Assembly (NCBI RefSeq): GCF_014852585.1
Contig: NZ_JACVBX010000004.1
Location: 62,001 to 126,000 of the forward strand
Source of the DNA: Pseudomonas sp. PDM18
GTDB taxonomy: Bacteria > Pseudomonadota > Gammaproteobacteria > Pseudomonadales > Pseudomonadaceae
DNA length: 64,000 nucleotides
Direction: 5' to 3'
A program made the translations under genes and the position numbers. Below are positions 35,676-44,096 of this stretch, piece by piece. A model generated the notes under the pieces. It saw nothing but the letters and a program-made list of their open reading frames with translations, did not search any database and had not been told where the DNA came from. Within the stretch, counting starts at the first letter, position 1. Every line of letters starts with the position of its first letter.

Positions 35676-36188
35676 GTGCCCGTCACCGATTCCTTCATTA
35701 CCGATCTTTCTGCCCAACTGGGGGTACGGCTCGCCGCCAAGAGGCTGCGCGTCACTACCGCGGAATCCTGCACCGGGGGCGGCATCGCCGAGGCGATCAC
35801 GCGTATCTCCGGAAGCTCCGCCTGGTTCGAGGCGGGCTACGTCACCTATTCCAACAGTCAGAAGACCCGTCAGTTGGATGTGCCTGCCGAACTGTTCCCG
35901 CAAGTCGGCGCGGTGAGTCGTGAAGTGGTAGAAGCGATGGTCGCGGGGGCCTTGCCGCGTAGCGGGGCAGATATTGCCGTAGCGGTCAGCGGTATTGCCG
36001 GGCCGGATGGCGGTTCTGCCGAGAAGCCGGTGGGCACCGTCTGGCTGGCTTGGAGGAAAGGCGAACAGGTGTTCAGCGAACGCCGTCTGTATGCCGGTGA
36101 TCGGGAAGCTGTGCGCCGGCAGACCGTGGCGACCGCTCTGGAAGGGCTGTTGCGACTGGCGGACGGCGAAAATCCGATTCAGGGGTAG
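35676..36188 (+). CDS. pncC: Nicotinamide-nucleotide amidase (CinA C-terminal domain)
   Basis: Deamidates nicotinamide mononucleotide to nicotinic acid mononucleotide in NAD recycling. It has 170 residues and corresponds to a stand-alone CinA C-terminal domain without the N-terminal MoaB-like half. Family residues: TTAESCTGGGIAEAIT (catalytic Ser), YVTYSNSQK, and VSGIAGPDGGSAEKPVGTVW. The start is a GTG at 35676 with GGAG 7 bases upstream. It lies directly upstream of recA, a common arrangement for cinA-type genes. Confidence 0.92.
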   Translation: MPVTDSFITDLSAQLGVRLAAKRLRVTTAESCTGGGIAEAITRISGSSAWFEAGYVTYSNSQKTRQLDVPAELFPQVGAVSREVVEAMVAGALPRSGADIAVAVSGIAGPDGGSAEKPVGTVWLAWRKGEQVFSERRLYAGDREAVRRQTVATALEGLLRLADGENPIQG

Positions 36189-36215
36189 GCGAGCGGCTTG
36201 CCCTGTGGAATAATA

Positions 36216-36231
36216 CTGGCTACTTATACAG
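36216..36231 (+). promoter_or_regulatory. LexA (SOS) box upstream of recA
   Basis: CTGG-CTACTTAT-ACAG matches the consensus CTGT-N8-ACAG at 7 of 8 fixed positions. It lies 43 bases upstream of the recA ATG, overlapping the expected promoter, so recA (and recX) should be SOS-induced. Confidence 0.85.
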
Positions 36232-36273
36232 TTGTTCGTGGCCGCCCGGCCGCCTGACTTCGCGAGGACTTCA

Positions 36274-37335
36274 ATGGACGACAACAAGAAGCGCGCCCTG
36301 GCCGCGGCCCTGGGACAGATCGAACGCCAATTCGGCAAAGGCGCGGTCATGCGCATGGGCGACCATGAGCGCCAGGCAATCCCCGCCATCTCCACCGGCT
36401 CGCTGGGCCTGGACATCGCGCTGGGCATTGGTGGTCTGCCCCGCGGCCGTATCGTCGAGATCTACGGCCCGGAATCCTCGGGCAAGACTACGCTGACTCT
36501 CTCGGTCATCGCCCAGGCGCAGAAAATCGGCGCCACCTGCGCCTTCGTCGACGCCGAACACGCTCTGGACCCGGACTACGCCGGCAAGCTGGGCGTCAAT
36601 GTCGACGACCTGTTGGTTTCCCAGCCGGACACCGGCGAGCAGGCCCTGGAAATCACCGACATGCTGGTGCGTTCCAACGCCGTTGACGTGATCATCGTCG
36701 ACTCCGTGGCCGCCCTGGTACCGAAAGCCGAAATCGAAGGTGAGATGGGCGATCAGCACGTCGGCCTGCAGGCCCGCCTTATGTCCCAGGCGCTGCGTAA
36801 GATCACAGGCAACATCAAGAACGCCAACTGCCTGGTCATCTTCATCAACCAGATCCGCATGAAGATCGGCGTGATGTTCGGCAACCCGGAAACCACCACC
36901 GGTGGTAACGCGCTGAAGTTCTACTCTTCCGTCCGTCTCGACATCCGCCGTACCGGTGCGGTGAAGGAAGGCGACGAGGTGGTCGGCAGCGAAACCCGCG
37001 TCAAGGTCGTGAAGAACAAGGTTGCTCCGCCGTTCCGTCAGGCCGAGTTCCAGATCATGTATGGCCGCGGCATCTACCGCACCGGCGAGATCATCGACCT
37101 GGGCGTACAGTTGGGCCTGATCGAGAAGTCCGGCGCCTGGTACAGCTATCAGGGCAGCAAGATCGGCCAGGGCAAGGCGAACGCTGCCAAGTTCCTGGAA
37201 GAAAACGCCGAGGTCTGCACCACCCTGGACAAAGCTATCCGTGATCAGTTGCTGTCCAAGCAGACTCCGCCGACCAAGGCCGAGCTCGCTGCGGCCGAAG
37301 CCGAAGCCGAAGCGGAAGCTGAAGCCGACTACTGA
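36274..37335 (+). CDS. recA: Recombinase RecA
   Basis: Strand-exchange ATPase and co-protease for LexA. It has 353 residues from ATG 36274 ([19 protein letters not shown]). Walker A is [10 protein letters not shown], the DNA-binding loops L1 and L2 lie around [10 protein letters not shown] and [11 protein letters not shown], and [11 protein letters not shown] is conserved. The tail is unusually rich in Glu-Ala ([11 protein letters not shown]), encoded by near-identical GCCGAA hexamers, and is a few residues longer than in P. aeruginosa as I recall. recX follows 5 bases after the stop. Confidence 0.98.
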   Translation: MDDNKKRALAAALGQIERQFGKGAVMRMGDHERQAIPAISTGSLGLDIALGIGGLPRGRIVEIYGPESSGKTTLTLSVIAQAQKIGATCAFVDAEHALDPDYAGKLGVNVDDLLVSQPDTGEQALEITDMLVRSNAVDVIIVDSVAALVPKAEIEGEMGDQHVGLQARLMSQALRKITGNIKNANCLVIFINQIRMKIGVMFGNPETTTGGNALKFYSSVRLDIRRTGAVKEGDEVVGSETRVKVVKNKVAPPFRQAEFQIMYGRGIYRTGEIIDLGVQLGLIEKSGAWYSYQGSKIGQGKANAAKFLEENAEVCTTLDKAIRDQLLSKQTPPTKAELAAAEAEAEAEAEADY

Positions 37336-37340
37336 TAGCG

Positions 37341-37805
37341 ATGGCCGTGGAGCTCGATAACCCCGTCGCGGTGCGGCGGGTCGCCATGGACCTGCTGGCC
37401 AGACGCGAGCACGGCCGGGCGGAGCTCTCGCGTAAGCTGCGGCAACGCGGCGCAGCGCAGGACCTGATCGACCCCGCCCTCGAACGTCTGGCCGAGGAGG
37501 GGTTGCTCAATGAAAGCCGCTACCTGGAAAGCTACATCGCCAGCCGTGCGCGGGCCGGATACGGTCCGGTGAAGATTCGCGAGGAGCTGTCGCAGCGAGG
37601 TTTGCCCCGTGGCGAGATCGACGGTGCGTTGAGCGAGTCGGATGTCGACTGGAACGAGAACCTGCGTGAGGTCTGGCGCCGCAAGTTCACCCGGCTGCCG
37701 CAGGACGCCCGCGAGCGAGCCCAGCAGGGCAGGTTCCTGAGCTATCGGGGCTACTCGATGGAGGCCATCAGCCGGCTTCTGAGCGGTCGACGATCAGATG
37801 ATTGA
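37341..37805 (+). CDS. recX: Recombination regulator RecX
   Basis: Binds RecA filaments and inhibits their extension. It has 154 residues built of three-helix repeats, with the family block [28 protein letters not shown] at the start and [14 protein letters not shown] in the middle. It starts 5 bases after recA and shares its SOS promoter; the ratio of the two is usually set by partial readthrough, but no hairpin is seen between them here. A strong terminator follows at once. Confidence 0.94.
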   Translation: MAVELDNPVAVRRVAMDLLARREHGRAELSRKLRQRGAAQDLIDPALERLAEEGLLNESRYLESYIASRARAGYGPVKIREELSQRGLPRGEIDGALSESDVDWNENLREVWRRKFTRLPQDARERAQQGRFLSYRGYSMEAISRLLSGRRSDD

Positions 37806-37808
37806 ACG

Positions 37809-37836
37809 AAAAAGGCACCCACCGGGTGCCTTTTTT
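37809..37836. terminator. Terminator after recX and the LOG gene
   Basis: AAAAAGGCACCC-ACC-GGGTGCCTTTTTT. A symmetric hairpin with A on one side and T on the other, placed between convergent genes, serving both strands. Confidence 0.92.
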
Positions 37837-37866
37837 GTTTTCTTGCTCTGGAAGTTGCCCAGGAAA

Positions 37867-38940
37867 TCAGCGCTCCCAGTTCTCCGGCTGGTTGATGAAG
37901 TTCAGCAGTTCCCTCAGGCGCCCCTGATCACGGCCGTTGAAGGCGAAGGCCAGGCGGGTCAGGTGGGAGAACTCCGGCTCGTCCAGTTCCGATTCGCTGT
38001 AGGGCTGTTGGTGGAAACCGTCGGTGACGCACAGGTTGCCGAACTCGCGCTCCAGCAACTGCAATGCGCGCACGCTCAGCGGGTGGTTCAGGCGGATCAC
38101 GAAGCGATCCTTGAGCCAGCGGCTGGAGTGGAAGTTGCTGTAGAACTGGGCGATTTCCTCGGCGGCTTCCTCGGCGGTGTGTACCAGTTTCATCAGGTTC
38201 ATGTCGCTGGGCAGGATGTAGCCGTTGTCTTCAAGCTGTTCCTTGATGAATTCCAGGGCGTGATCCCAGTAGTGCCCGCCAGGTTGGTCGAACAGGACCA
38301 CCGGTACCAGCGGGCTCTTGCCGGTCTGGATCAGGGTCAGCACCTCCAGCGCTTCATCCAGGGTGCCGAAGCCACCGGGGCAGAGCACCAGGGCGTCGGC
38401 TTCCTTGACGAAGAACAGCTTGCGCAGGAAGAAGAAGTGGAACGACAGCAGGTTGCTGGTGCCGTCCACGGTGCGGTTGGCGTGCTGCTCGAAGGGCAGG
38501 GTGATATTGAAGCCAAGGCTGTTTTCCAGCCCGGCGCCTTCGTGGGCTGCGGCCATGATTCCGCCGCCAGCCCCGGTGATGACCATCAGGTCGTAGCGAG
38601 CCAGGGTTTCGCCCAGTTCGCGGGCCAGGGCGTAGACGGGGTGGTCGGCCGGTGTACGGGCCGAGCCGAACACCGTGACTTTGCGGCGACGCTTGAACTG
38701 CTCCAGGGTGCTGAAGGCGTGCTCCATCTCGCGCAGGGTCTGCAGCATGATCTTGGCGTCCCAGCGGTTACGGTCGGCCTGGGCCATGCGGGCTACGGTG
38801 GTGAGCATCTCGCGATACAGCGGCAGGTTCTGGCTGTTCCCGGGGGCGGCCAGTTCTGCCAGTTCCTCGATCTTTTGTGCGAGGTCGGTGCCGCTGGTCT
38901 GGAAGTGTCTGGAGAGGTAGTCGTCGGGCTCATAGGGCAT
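37867..38940 (-). CDS. LOG-family (TIGR00730-like) Rossmann protein
   Basis: A 357-residue protein with a LOG/lysine-decarboxylase-like Rossmann domain (about 85-255). The family motif appears as PGGFGTLDE, with VFGSARTP and VITGAGGGIMAAAHEGA before it. Cytokinin-type LOG enzymes are about 190 residues; this one has extra N- and C-terminal regions, so nucleoside monophosphate phosphoribohydrolase activity is plausible but the substrate is unknown. It lies downstream of the MBL nuclease on the same strand with a 166-base gap. Confidence 0.82.
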   Translation of the reverse strand: MPYEPDDYLSRHFQTSGTDLAQKIEELAELAAPGNSQNLPLYREMLTTVARMAQADRNRWDAKIMLQTLREMEHAFSTLEQFKRRRKVTVFGSARTPADHPVYALARELGETLARYDLMVITGAGGGIMAAAHEGAGLENSLGFNITLPFEQHANRTVDGTSNLLSFHFFFLRKLFFVKEADALVLCPGGFGTLDEALEVLTLIQTGKSPLVPVVLFDQPGGHYWDHALEFIKEQLEDNGYILPSDMNLMKLVHTAEEAAEEIAQFYSNFHSSRWLKDRFVIRLNHPLSVRALQLLEREFGNLCVTDGFHQQPYSESELDEPEFSHLTRLAFAFNGRDQGRLRELLNFINQPENWER

Positions 38941-39106
38941 GTTGATACTCCTTGTTCATCAACCCCTGATCGCCTGTCCATGGGCGGCGCCGGCCACGTA
39001 GGGTGGCTCTGGCAGTCGCGCATTGGCGCTTCGCCGCACGCACAGGGTTCAGCAGGAGGCCTGCCCAGTCTGGCACGCGGGTGTGACAGTCGGTGAGGCC
39101 CCGATT

Positions 39107-40528
39107 TCAGATGGCGATCCGGTCTCCGGGCTCCGGAATGTTGGCCGTCCAGTTCAGGCGATCCTGGAGTGCACCCTTGAGTACATCCATCTTTTCCCGC
39201 TCGCCATGTATCAGGTATAGCTCGGGTTTGTTCTCGAAGTGGCCAACCCACTGAATTAATTGTGATTGTCCCGCGTGAGCGGAGAACCCGCCGAGGGTAT
39301 GGATCTGTGCTTTCACGCTGATGCGCTGGCGCAGGATGCGTACCGTCTCTGCGCCATCGACGATGGCGCGGCCCAAGGTGCCCTTGGCCTGGAAGCCGGG
39401 GAAGACGATGTGGCACTCCTCGCGCCAGAGGTTGTGCTTGAGGTGATGGACGATGCGCCCGCCGGTACACATACCGCTGCCGGCGATGATGATGGCGCCG
39501 CTCTTGATGCGGTTCAGCGCCATGGATTCGTCGGCGCTCTGGGTCGTCTTGAGGATCGGCAGCCACTCGCCGACCTTGGCCGTTCCGGTGCCGCGCATGT
39601 ACTCGCGGTCGACGTCCGCAATTTCGCCGATGTGCTGCAGGTAGATGCTGTTGGCGCGGGCGGCCATGGGACTGTCGAGGTAGACGACCTGCTGCGGCAG
39701 GCGGCCTTCCTGGTAGAAGCGGCCAAGGTAGTAGATCAGGTCTTGGGTGCGGCCTACGGCGAAGGAGGGGATCAGCACGTTGCCGCCTTCGTTCTGCGCG
39801 CGCTGCAGGATGCCGGCCAGCTCCAGCAGGGTTTCGTTGGCGTCTCGGTGGTCACGGTCACCGTAGGTGGATTCCAGCAGCACCACGTCGGCACGATTCA
39901 GCGGCGTCGGTGTGCGCATCAGTGGTGAGCAGGTGCTGCCCAGGTCGCCGGAGAAGACCAGTCGGCGGGTGGAACCGAATTCGTGGATTTCAAGTTCGAC
40001 GATGGCCGAGCCAAGGATATGCCCGGCGTTGTGGAAGGTCACGCGAATGCCTCGCGCCACGTCCACGGTGCTGCCATAGCTGACGCGGCGACGCTGGTTC
40101 AGGGCGCGGGAGGCGTCCTCGATGGTGTACAGCGGTTTGACCGGAGGCTTACCCAGGCGCGCGCGCCACTTGTTCTCCCACTCGGCGTCCTTCTCCTGAA
40201 GGTGCGCCGAGTCCATCAGCATCAGCTCCAGCAGGTCGCAGCAGGATTCGGTGGCGTAGATCGGTCCCTTGTAGCCTTCCTTCGCCAGGCGCGGCAGCAG
40301 GCCGCTGTGATCCAGGTGGGCGTGGGACAGGACCACAGCATCGAGTTCTTTCGGGTCAAAGGGGAAGGGCGTGCGGTTGGTCGCCTCGTTTTCGCGGGTG
40401 CCCTTGTTGCCGCCGCGCCCTTGGCGCATCCCGCATTCGAGCAGCACGCGGACGCCGTCGCGGGTTTCCAGGAGGTAGCAGGAACCGGTGACTTCCTGGA
40501 TCGCGCCGATGAAAGTGAGAAGCGCCAT
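39107..40528 (-). CDS. Beta-CASP metallo-beta-lactamase fold RNA-processing exonuclease
   Basis: A 473-residue protein with an N-terminal MBL fold (HAHLDHSG zinc motif), a central beta-CASP domain (NVLIPSFAVGRTQDLIYYL to GSGMCTGGRI) and a C-terminal RMMBL region (LGGFSAHAGQ, LIHGE). Such proteins act on RNA in archaea and bacteria (CPSF73/Ysh1-like). The start MALLTFIGAIQEVTGS at 40528 follows AAGGAG, so the longer upstream frame is not used. It is divergent from the phosphoketolase-like gene with a shared 125-base promoter region; this pairing is also found in P. aeruginosa as I recall. Confidence 0.88.
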   Translation of the reverse strand: MALLTFIGAIQEVTGSCYLLETRDGVRVLLECGMRQGRGGNKGTRENEATNRTPFPFDPKELDAVVLSHAHLDHSGLLPRLAKEGYKGPIYATESCCDLLELMLMDSAHLQEKDAEWENKWRARLGKPPVKPLYTIEDASRALNQRRRVSYGSTVDVARGIRVTFHNAGHILGSAIVELEIHEFGSTRRLVFSGDLGSTCSPLMRTPTPLNRADVVLLESTYGDRDHRDANETLLELAGILQRAQNEGGNVLIPSFAVGRTQDLIYYLGRFYQEGRLPQQVVYLDSPMAARANSIYLQHIGEIADVDREYMRGTGTAKVGEWLPILKTTQSADESMALNRIKSGAIIIAGSGMCTGGRIVHHLKHNLWREECHIVFPGFQAKGTLGRAIVDGAETVRILRQRISVKAQIHTLGGFSAHAGQSQLIQWVGHFENKPELYLIHGEREKMDVLKGALQDRLNWTANIPEPGDRIAI

Positions 40529-40583
40529 GTCGTCTCCTTGTGGGAATTCTCTTTCAGACTTGCTCGAATGGTCGGGGCGCTCG

Positions 40584-40597
40584 TTGATACATGTCAG
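40584..40597. promoter_or_regulatory. Possible Anr/Dnr (FNR-type) box
   Basis: TTGAT-ACAT-GTCAG matches TTGAT-N4-ATCAA at 8 of 10 positions and lies in the divergent region between the MBL and phosphoketolase-like genes, about 57 bases from each start. A chance match is quite possible. Confidence 0.35.
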
Positions 40598-40653
40598 CGC
40601 CCGTCCGATCTGTGACGACCTAGACTTTCCGCCATAGCCAAGGGAGAGCCGAC

Positions 40654-43059
40654 ATGTCACAGATCCTGCCAAGCCCCGAGGAGCTTGCCGCCCATGCGGC
40701 AGCCGAGCCGGAATATGCCCGCTGGCTGCAAGGCCGTGGTCCGCTTCAGCATAGCGTGCAGACTCAGGCGGCAGTCTTTCGTGTCGCTCATCAATTGGTC
40801 CAGTACGGCCTGCAGCCTGATCTTGCCTGCGTCTACCGCTTATTCGGGGCGCTGGATCGCGTCACTTGCGCCGGCCTTTGGCTGGTGGCGCACATGACCT
40901 ACGCCAGACGCGTTCGCCGTGACGGCGCGCCCTTGCAGGCAGAGGATTTCAAGGTGCAGCCCGAAGGGCACACGGGTGGCGCGCTTAACATGGTGCCGGC
41001 CTACGCCGGTTACCTCGCCCTGAACGCCCTGAGCGGCAAGACCCGCGGCTGGCTGATGGGACAGGGTCACTGCGTGGCGGCAATCGATGCACTCAATGTG
41101 CTCACCGGCAACCTGCATCCGGAGCAGGCCGATGCCTATGGAAGCTTTGAGTCGGGGCTGGACCGCCTGGTGCAGGACTTCTACAGCTACTTGCAGAAGC
41201 CGGACGGCAAGGTCGCCGCGCCTTTGGGCAGCCACGTCAATCCGCACACGGCCGGCGGCATCGCCGAGGGCGGCTACCTCGGTTTTGCTGAGCTGATGTA
41301 TGCACACATGCCATTGCCGGGCGAGACCCTGCTGGCGTTTCTCTCTGACGGTGCCGCTGAGGAGCAGCGGGGCAGCGACTGGATTCCCCGCTGGTGGCGC
41401 GCCGAGGACTGCGGTACGGCGCTGCCGGTGATGATTGCCAATGGCCGGCGTATCGAGCAGCGCACCGACCTGGGCACTCACGAAGGACTGGAAGGCTTCA
41501 AGCTGCACCTGCGGCGCTGTGGCTTCGACCCGATCAGCTTCGACGGGCGTGACCCCGCGGCATTCGTCTGCGCCCTGTGGGAAATGGAAGAGCGCCTACA
41601 ACACCGCATCGACGAGAAGGAGCGTGGCATCCTGCGCTATCCGCTGCCGATTCCCTATGGTATCGCCGAGACGACCAAGGGCTATGGCTTCTACGGCGCA
41701 GGCAGCAATGCCGCGCACAATCTGCCGTTGCCGGGTAACCCCCGCGTTGATGTCGAGGCGCGCGACCTGTTCAACCAGCATGCAGCGCCACTGTGGGTCT
41801 CGCCGGAGGAGTTGGCCGAAGCATGCCGGATGTTTGCCGATTCACGCAGTGGCCGCGTAATGGAACGGGACAACCCGTTGGCCGTGCGGCGGCCCATCGA
41901 ACCCTCGATTCCGCTGCTGCATTACCGCAACGACGAATGCTCGCCCATGGCTGCGCTGGATCGCTTTTATGTCGACCTGTGCTGCGCGAACCCGGACCTG
42001 CGCGCTCGCGTCGGCAATCCGGACGAGCTCGCAAGCAACCGCCTGGGCGGCGTGCTCAAGACGCTGCGGCACCGGGTGAGCGAGCCGGAAAGCGATCTGG
42101 AGGCCGTGGATGGCCGAATCATCACCGCGCTCAACGAGGAGGCGGTGGTTTCCGCCTGCCTGGCCAACCAGGGCGGGCTGAACCTGGTGGCCAGCTACGA
42201 AGCCTTTTGCGTGAAGATGCTCGGGGCCGTGCGTCAGACGCTGATCTTCGCCCGTCAGCAGAAGGAAGCCGGACGTCCGGCGGGTTGGCTCGGCTGGCCG
42301 CTGGTCGCGACTTCGCATACCTGGGAGAACGGCAAGAACCAGCAGTCGCACCAGGACACCACCTTCTGCGAGGCGTTGCTGGGCGAGATGAGCGACATGG
42401 TGCGGGTGGTCTTCCCGGCTGACCACAACAGTCACCTGGCCCTGCTGCCGGATATCTACCGCAGTCGCGGGCAACTGGCCTGCATCGTGGCGCCTAAGCG
42501 TGAGCGGCCGGCCGTGTTCAACCAGGCCCAGGCGGAACAGCTGGCTCGCGATGGCGCGATCCTGATGGACGAGCATCCCGGCGCCGAGCCGCTGCTGCTG
42601 ATTGCCAATGGCAGTTACCAACTGGCCGAGATGCGTCGCGCCGCGTTGCGGCTGGAGGAGGCCGGTTATCCCTATCGGCTGGTCTATCTGCAGGAGCCGG
42701 GGCGCTTCCGTGCGCCGCGTGACAACTGGGAGTTGCAGGCGTTGACGGATGAATCCATCGCCATGCGGCTGTTCCCCGATCACTACGAGCGCCGCGTGCT
42801 GCTTACCCACATGCGTCCGGAAGTGGCGCGCGGGCACCTCTGGCCGATCCTGCCGGATGCCTTGAAGACAGCGGTGCTGGGTTATCGCAACCAGGGAGGG
42901 ACGCTGGACGAGGCGGGCATGCTGTTTGCCAACCGTTGCAGTTGGGCTCACGTGCTGGCGGCCTGTGCGCGTTTGCTGGACGTGCCGCGAAGCGCCTTGC
43001 TGGCACCGGATGAAGCGGCGGCGGTGGCAGGCAAGGAAAACCCGATCGTGCTGCGTTGA
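40654..43059 (+). CDS. Phosphoketolase-like thiamine diphosphate enzyme
   Basis: An 801-residue protein that aligns over its full length with xylulose-5-phosphate/fructose-6-phosphate phosphoketolase. Conserved parts: GQGH (H139), GSHV (H194), TKGYG with NAAHNLPL, VASYEAF, TSHTW (H555) and SHQD (H566). Three classical motifs are changed: GHGG is GHCV, HEGGE is AEGGY (204-208), and the TPP/Mg motif GDGEAETG is SDGAAEEQ (231-238). It therefore belongs to a divergent branch whose activity should not be assumed. The nearest clear ribosome site is AAGGGAGAG before ATG 40654. Neighbours give no pathway clue. Confidence 0.8.
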   Translation: MSQILPSPEELAAHAAAEPEYARWLQGRGPLQHSVQTQAAVFRVAHQLVQYGLQPDLACVYRLFGALDRVTCAGLWLVAHMTYARRVRRDGAPLQAEDFKVQPEGHTGGALNMVPAYAGYLALNALSGKTRGWLMGQGHCVAAIDALNVLTGNLHPEQADAYGSFESGLDRLVQDFYSYLQKPDGKVAAPLGSHVNPHTAGGIAEGGYLGFAELMYAHMPLPGETLLAFLSDGAAEEQRGSDWIPRWWRAEDCGTALPVMIANGRRIEQRTDLGTHEGLEGFKLHLRRCGFDPISFDGRDPAAFVCALWEMEERLQHRIDEKERGILRYPLPIPYGIAETTKGYGFYGAGSNAAHNLPLPGNPRVDVEARDLFNQHAAPLWVSPEELAEACRMFADSRSGRVMERDNPLAVRRPIEPSIPLLHYRNDECSPMAALDRFYVDLCCANPDLRARVGNPDELASNRLGGVLKTLRHRVSEPESDLEAVDGRIITALNEEAVVSACLANQGGLNLVASYEAFCVKMLGAVRQTLIFARQQKEAGRPAGWLGWPLVATSHTWENGKNQQSHQDTTFCEALLGEMSDMVRVVFPADHNSHLALLPDIYRSRGQLACIVAPKRERPAVFNQAQAEQLARDGAILMDEHPGAEPLLLIANGSYQLAEMRRAALRLEEAGYPYRLVYLQEPGRFRAPRDNWELQALTDESIAMRLFPDHYERRVLLTHMRPEVARGHLWPILPDALKTAVLGYRNQGGTLDEAGMLFANRCSWAHVLAACARLLDVPRSALLAPDEAAAVAGKENPIVLR

Positions 43060-43099
43060 AGAGGGCTGGCGCAACCACCGCAGGGCGGTTGCGCGGGCC

Positions 43100-43315
43100 T
43101 TAGCGCTTGAGTGGCTTGATCAGGCCGTCGAGGCCATCGATCTTCAGTTCCAGGGTCAGCTGCATCAGTCGGCCCAGTTCACCGGGCGGGAACTGGCCCT
43201 TCTTGTAGAACCACAGCAGATACTCGTCAGGCAGGTCCACCAGCATCCGGCCCTGGTACTTGCCGAAGGGCATCGGCGTACGCGCGATCTTCAGCAATTG
43301 TTCCTTGTCGAGCAT
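43100..43315 (-). CDS. DUF3820 family protein
   Basis: A 71-residue protein of the DUF3820 family, recognised by MPFGKYQGRMLVDLPDEYLLWF near the N-terminus. The FGKYxG...DLPxxYLxW pattern also occurs fused to or beside exonuclease-type proteins, but the function is not known. It lies 9 bases downstream of the DUF4146 gene on the same strand, so they form a two-gene operon. It is convergent with the phosphoketolase-like gene, with a 40-base gap. Confidence 0.85.
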   Translation of the reverse strand: MLDKEQLLKIARTPMPFGKYQGRMLVDLPDEYLLWFYKKGQFPPGELGRLMQLTLELKIDGLDGLIKPLKR

Positions 43316-43324
43316 TGGTGCGGC

Positions 43325-43732
43325 TTACTTCTTCAGCTTGATCTTGCAGCTGCCGGCGTCGAAGCGCTCGGTGGCGACCGGGGCGTTGGTTTTGTACTCG
43401 GTGAAGCTGTAAGTGAGGATCGCGCCCTCGGCCAGCAGTTGGCGGTAGGCGGTGTTGCTGCAGACGCTGTCGCCCAGCTGGCTGCGCACGCTGTCGGGGT
43501 TCTCGCGCATGCGCTCGGCATGGCTGGCGCGCACGCTCAGGTGGTTGATCAGTTGCGGACCGTCGACGGTGTAGCCCTGGTCGAGGATGTCCTCGTTGAT
43601 CGCGCGCGGAGTGCCTTCGCTGCTTTCCTTGGCGACCTTTTCCAGGGTCTGGGTCAGTTCGAAGTCCTTCTTCGACGCGGCGTGCGCGACGGGAATGACG
43701 AGGCAGAGGGCGAGGGCGGTGAGGCGCAGCAT
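43325..43732 (-). CDS. DUF4146 exported protein (PA3611-like)
   Basis: A 135-residue exported protein: signal peptide of about 19 residues ending VAHA-AS, then a mature domain with two cysteines (SVCSNTAY and AGSCKIK) that may form a disulfide. It resembles P. aeruginosa PA3611, a Pseudomonas-specific DUF4146 protein whose structure was solved and which is linked to quorum-sensing regulation. I use the second of two ATG codons (43732) because CAGGAG is 6 bases upstream of it and touches the first (43738). Its role is unknown. Confidence 0.85.
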   Translation of the reverse strand: MLRLTALALCLVIPVAHAASKKDFELTQTLEKVAKESSEGTPRAINEDILDQGYTVDGPQLINHLSVRASHAERMRENPDSVRSQLGDSVCSNTAYRQLLAEGAILTYSFTEYKTNAPVATERFDAGSCKIKLKK

Positions 43733-43738
43733 GGGCAT

Positions 43739-44096
43739 CTCCTGACAATGGTGCCGATTCGACCGTGGCGAACCTTCCGGGTTCGACGGTCATTCAAGCC
43801 GCCTATTGTCCCTTAAAACGGCGCGCGTGCCGAGGAACTGTTACCTCAGGCCCCAGACTGCGCCGCCGGGCGTCCAACCCCGTCAAAGGATGGCGGTGGT
43901 TCGCGCTTGATCGGAAGGCCTGGCGTCACGGGAGTTGGTGCCCAATCTGTCGGCTAATCAAGCATCGCTGCTGCTGGACATTAGGCCGCCCGCGGGGAGG
44001 CGGGCGGCGGCTCTGGTACAATCGGCGGTCCGCAACCGTCGTTCCGTTCGAGCCTTCGATGACCCGTCCACTTTCCCTCATCCCGGTGGCTGCAGC
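43739..44096. other. 358-base non-coding gap with hairpin and possible promoter
   Basis: No convincing gene is seen. It holds a strong GC hairpin GCCGCCCGC-GGGGAG-GCGGGCGGC at 43985-44008 with no T tract, followed 8 bases later by TACAAT (44017-44022), a -10-like hexamer for the DTW gene without a clear -35. The part next to the DUF4146 start (43739-43800) should contain that operon's promoter, but I cannot pick hexamers with confidence. Confidence 0.5.

Noticed and set aside
40654-43059. Calling this gene a standard xylulose-5-phosphate phosphoketolase
   Set aside because: Three key motifs differ from the characterised enzymes, so I only name the family.
44017-44022. Recurring GGTACAAT sequences (11239, 44015) as a shared regulatory motif
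   Set aside because: These are simple -10-like hexamers and occur without consistent -35 elements or common gene function.
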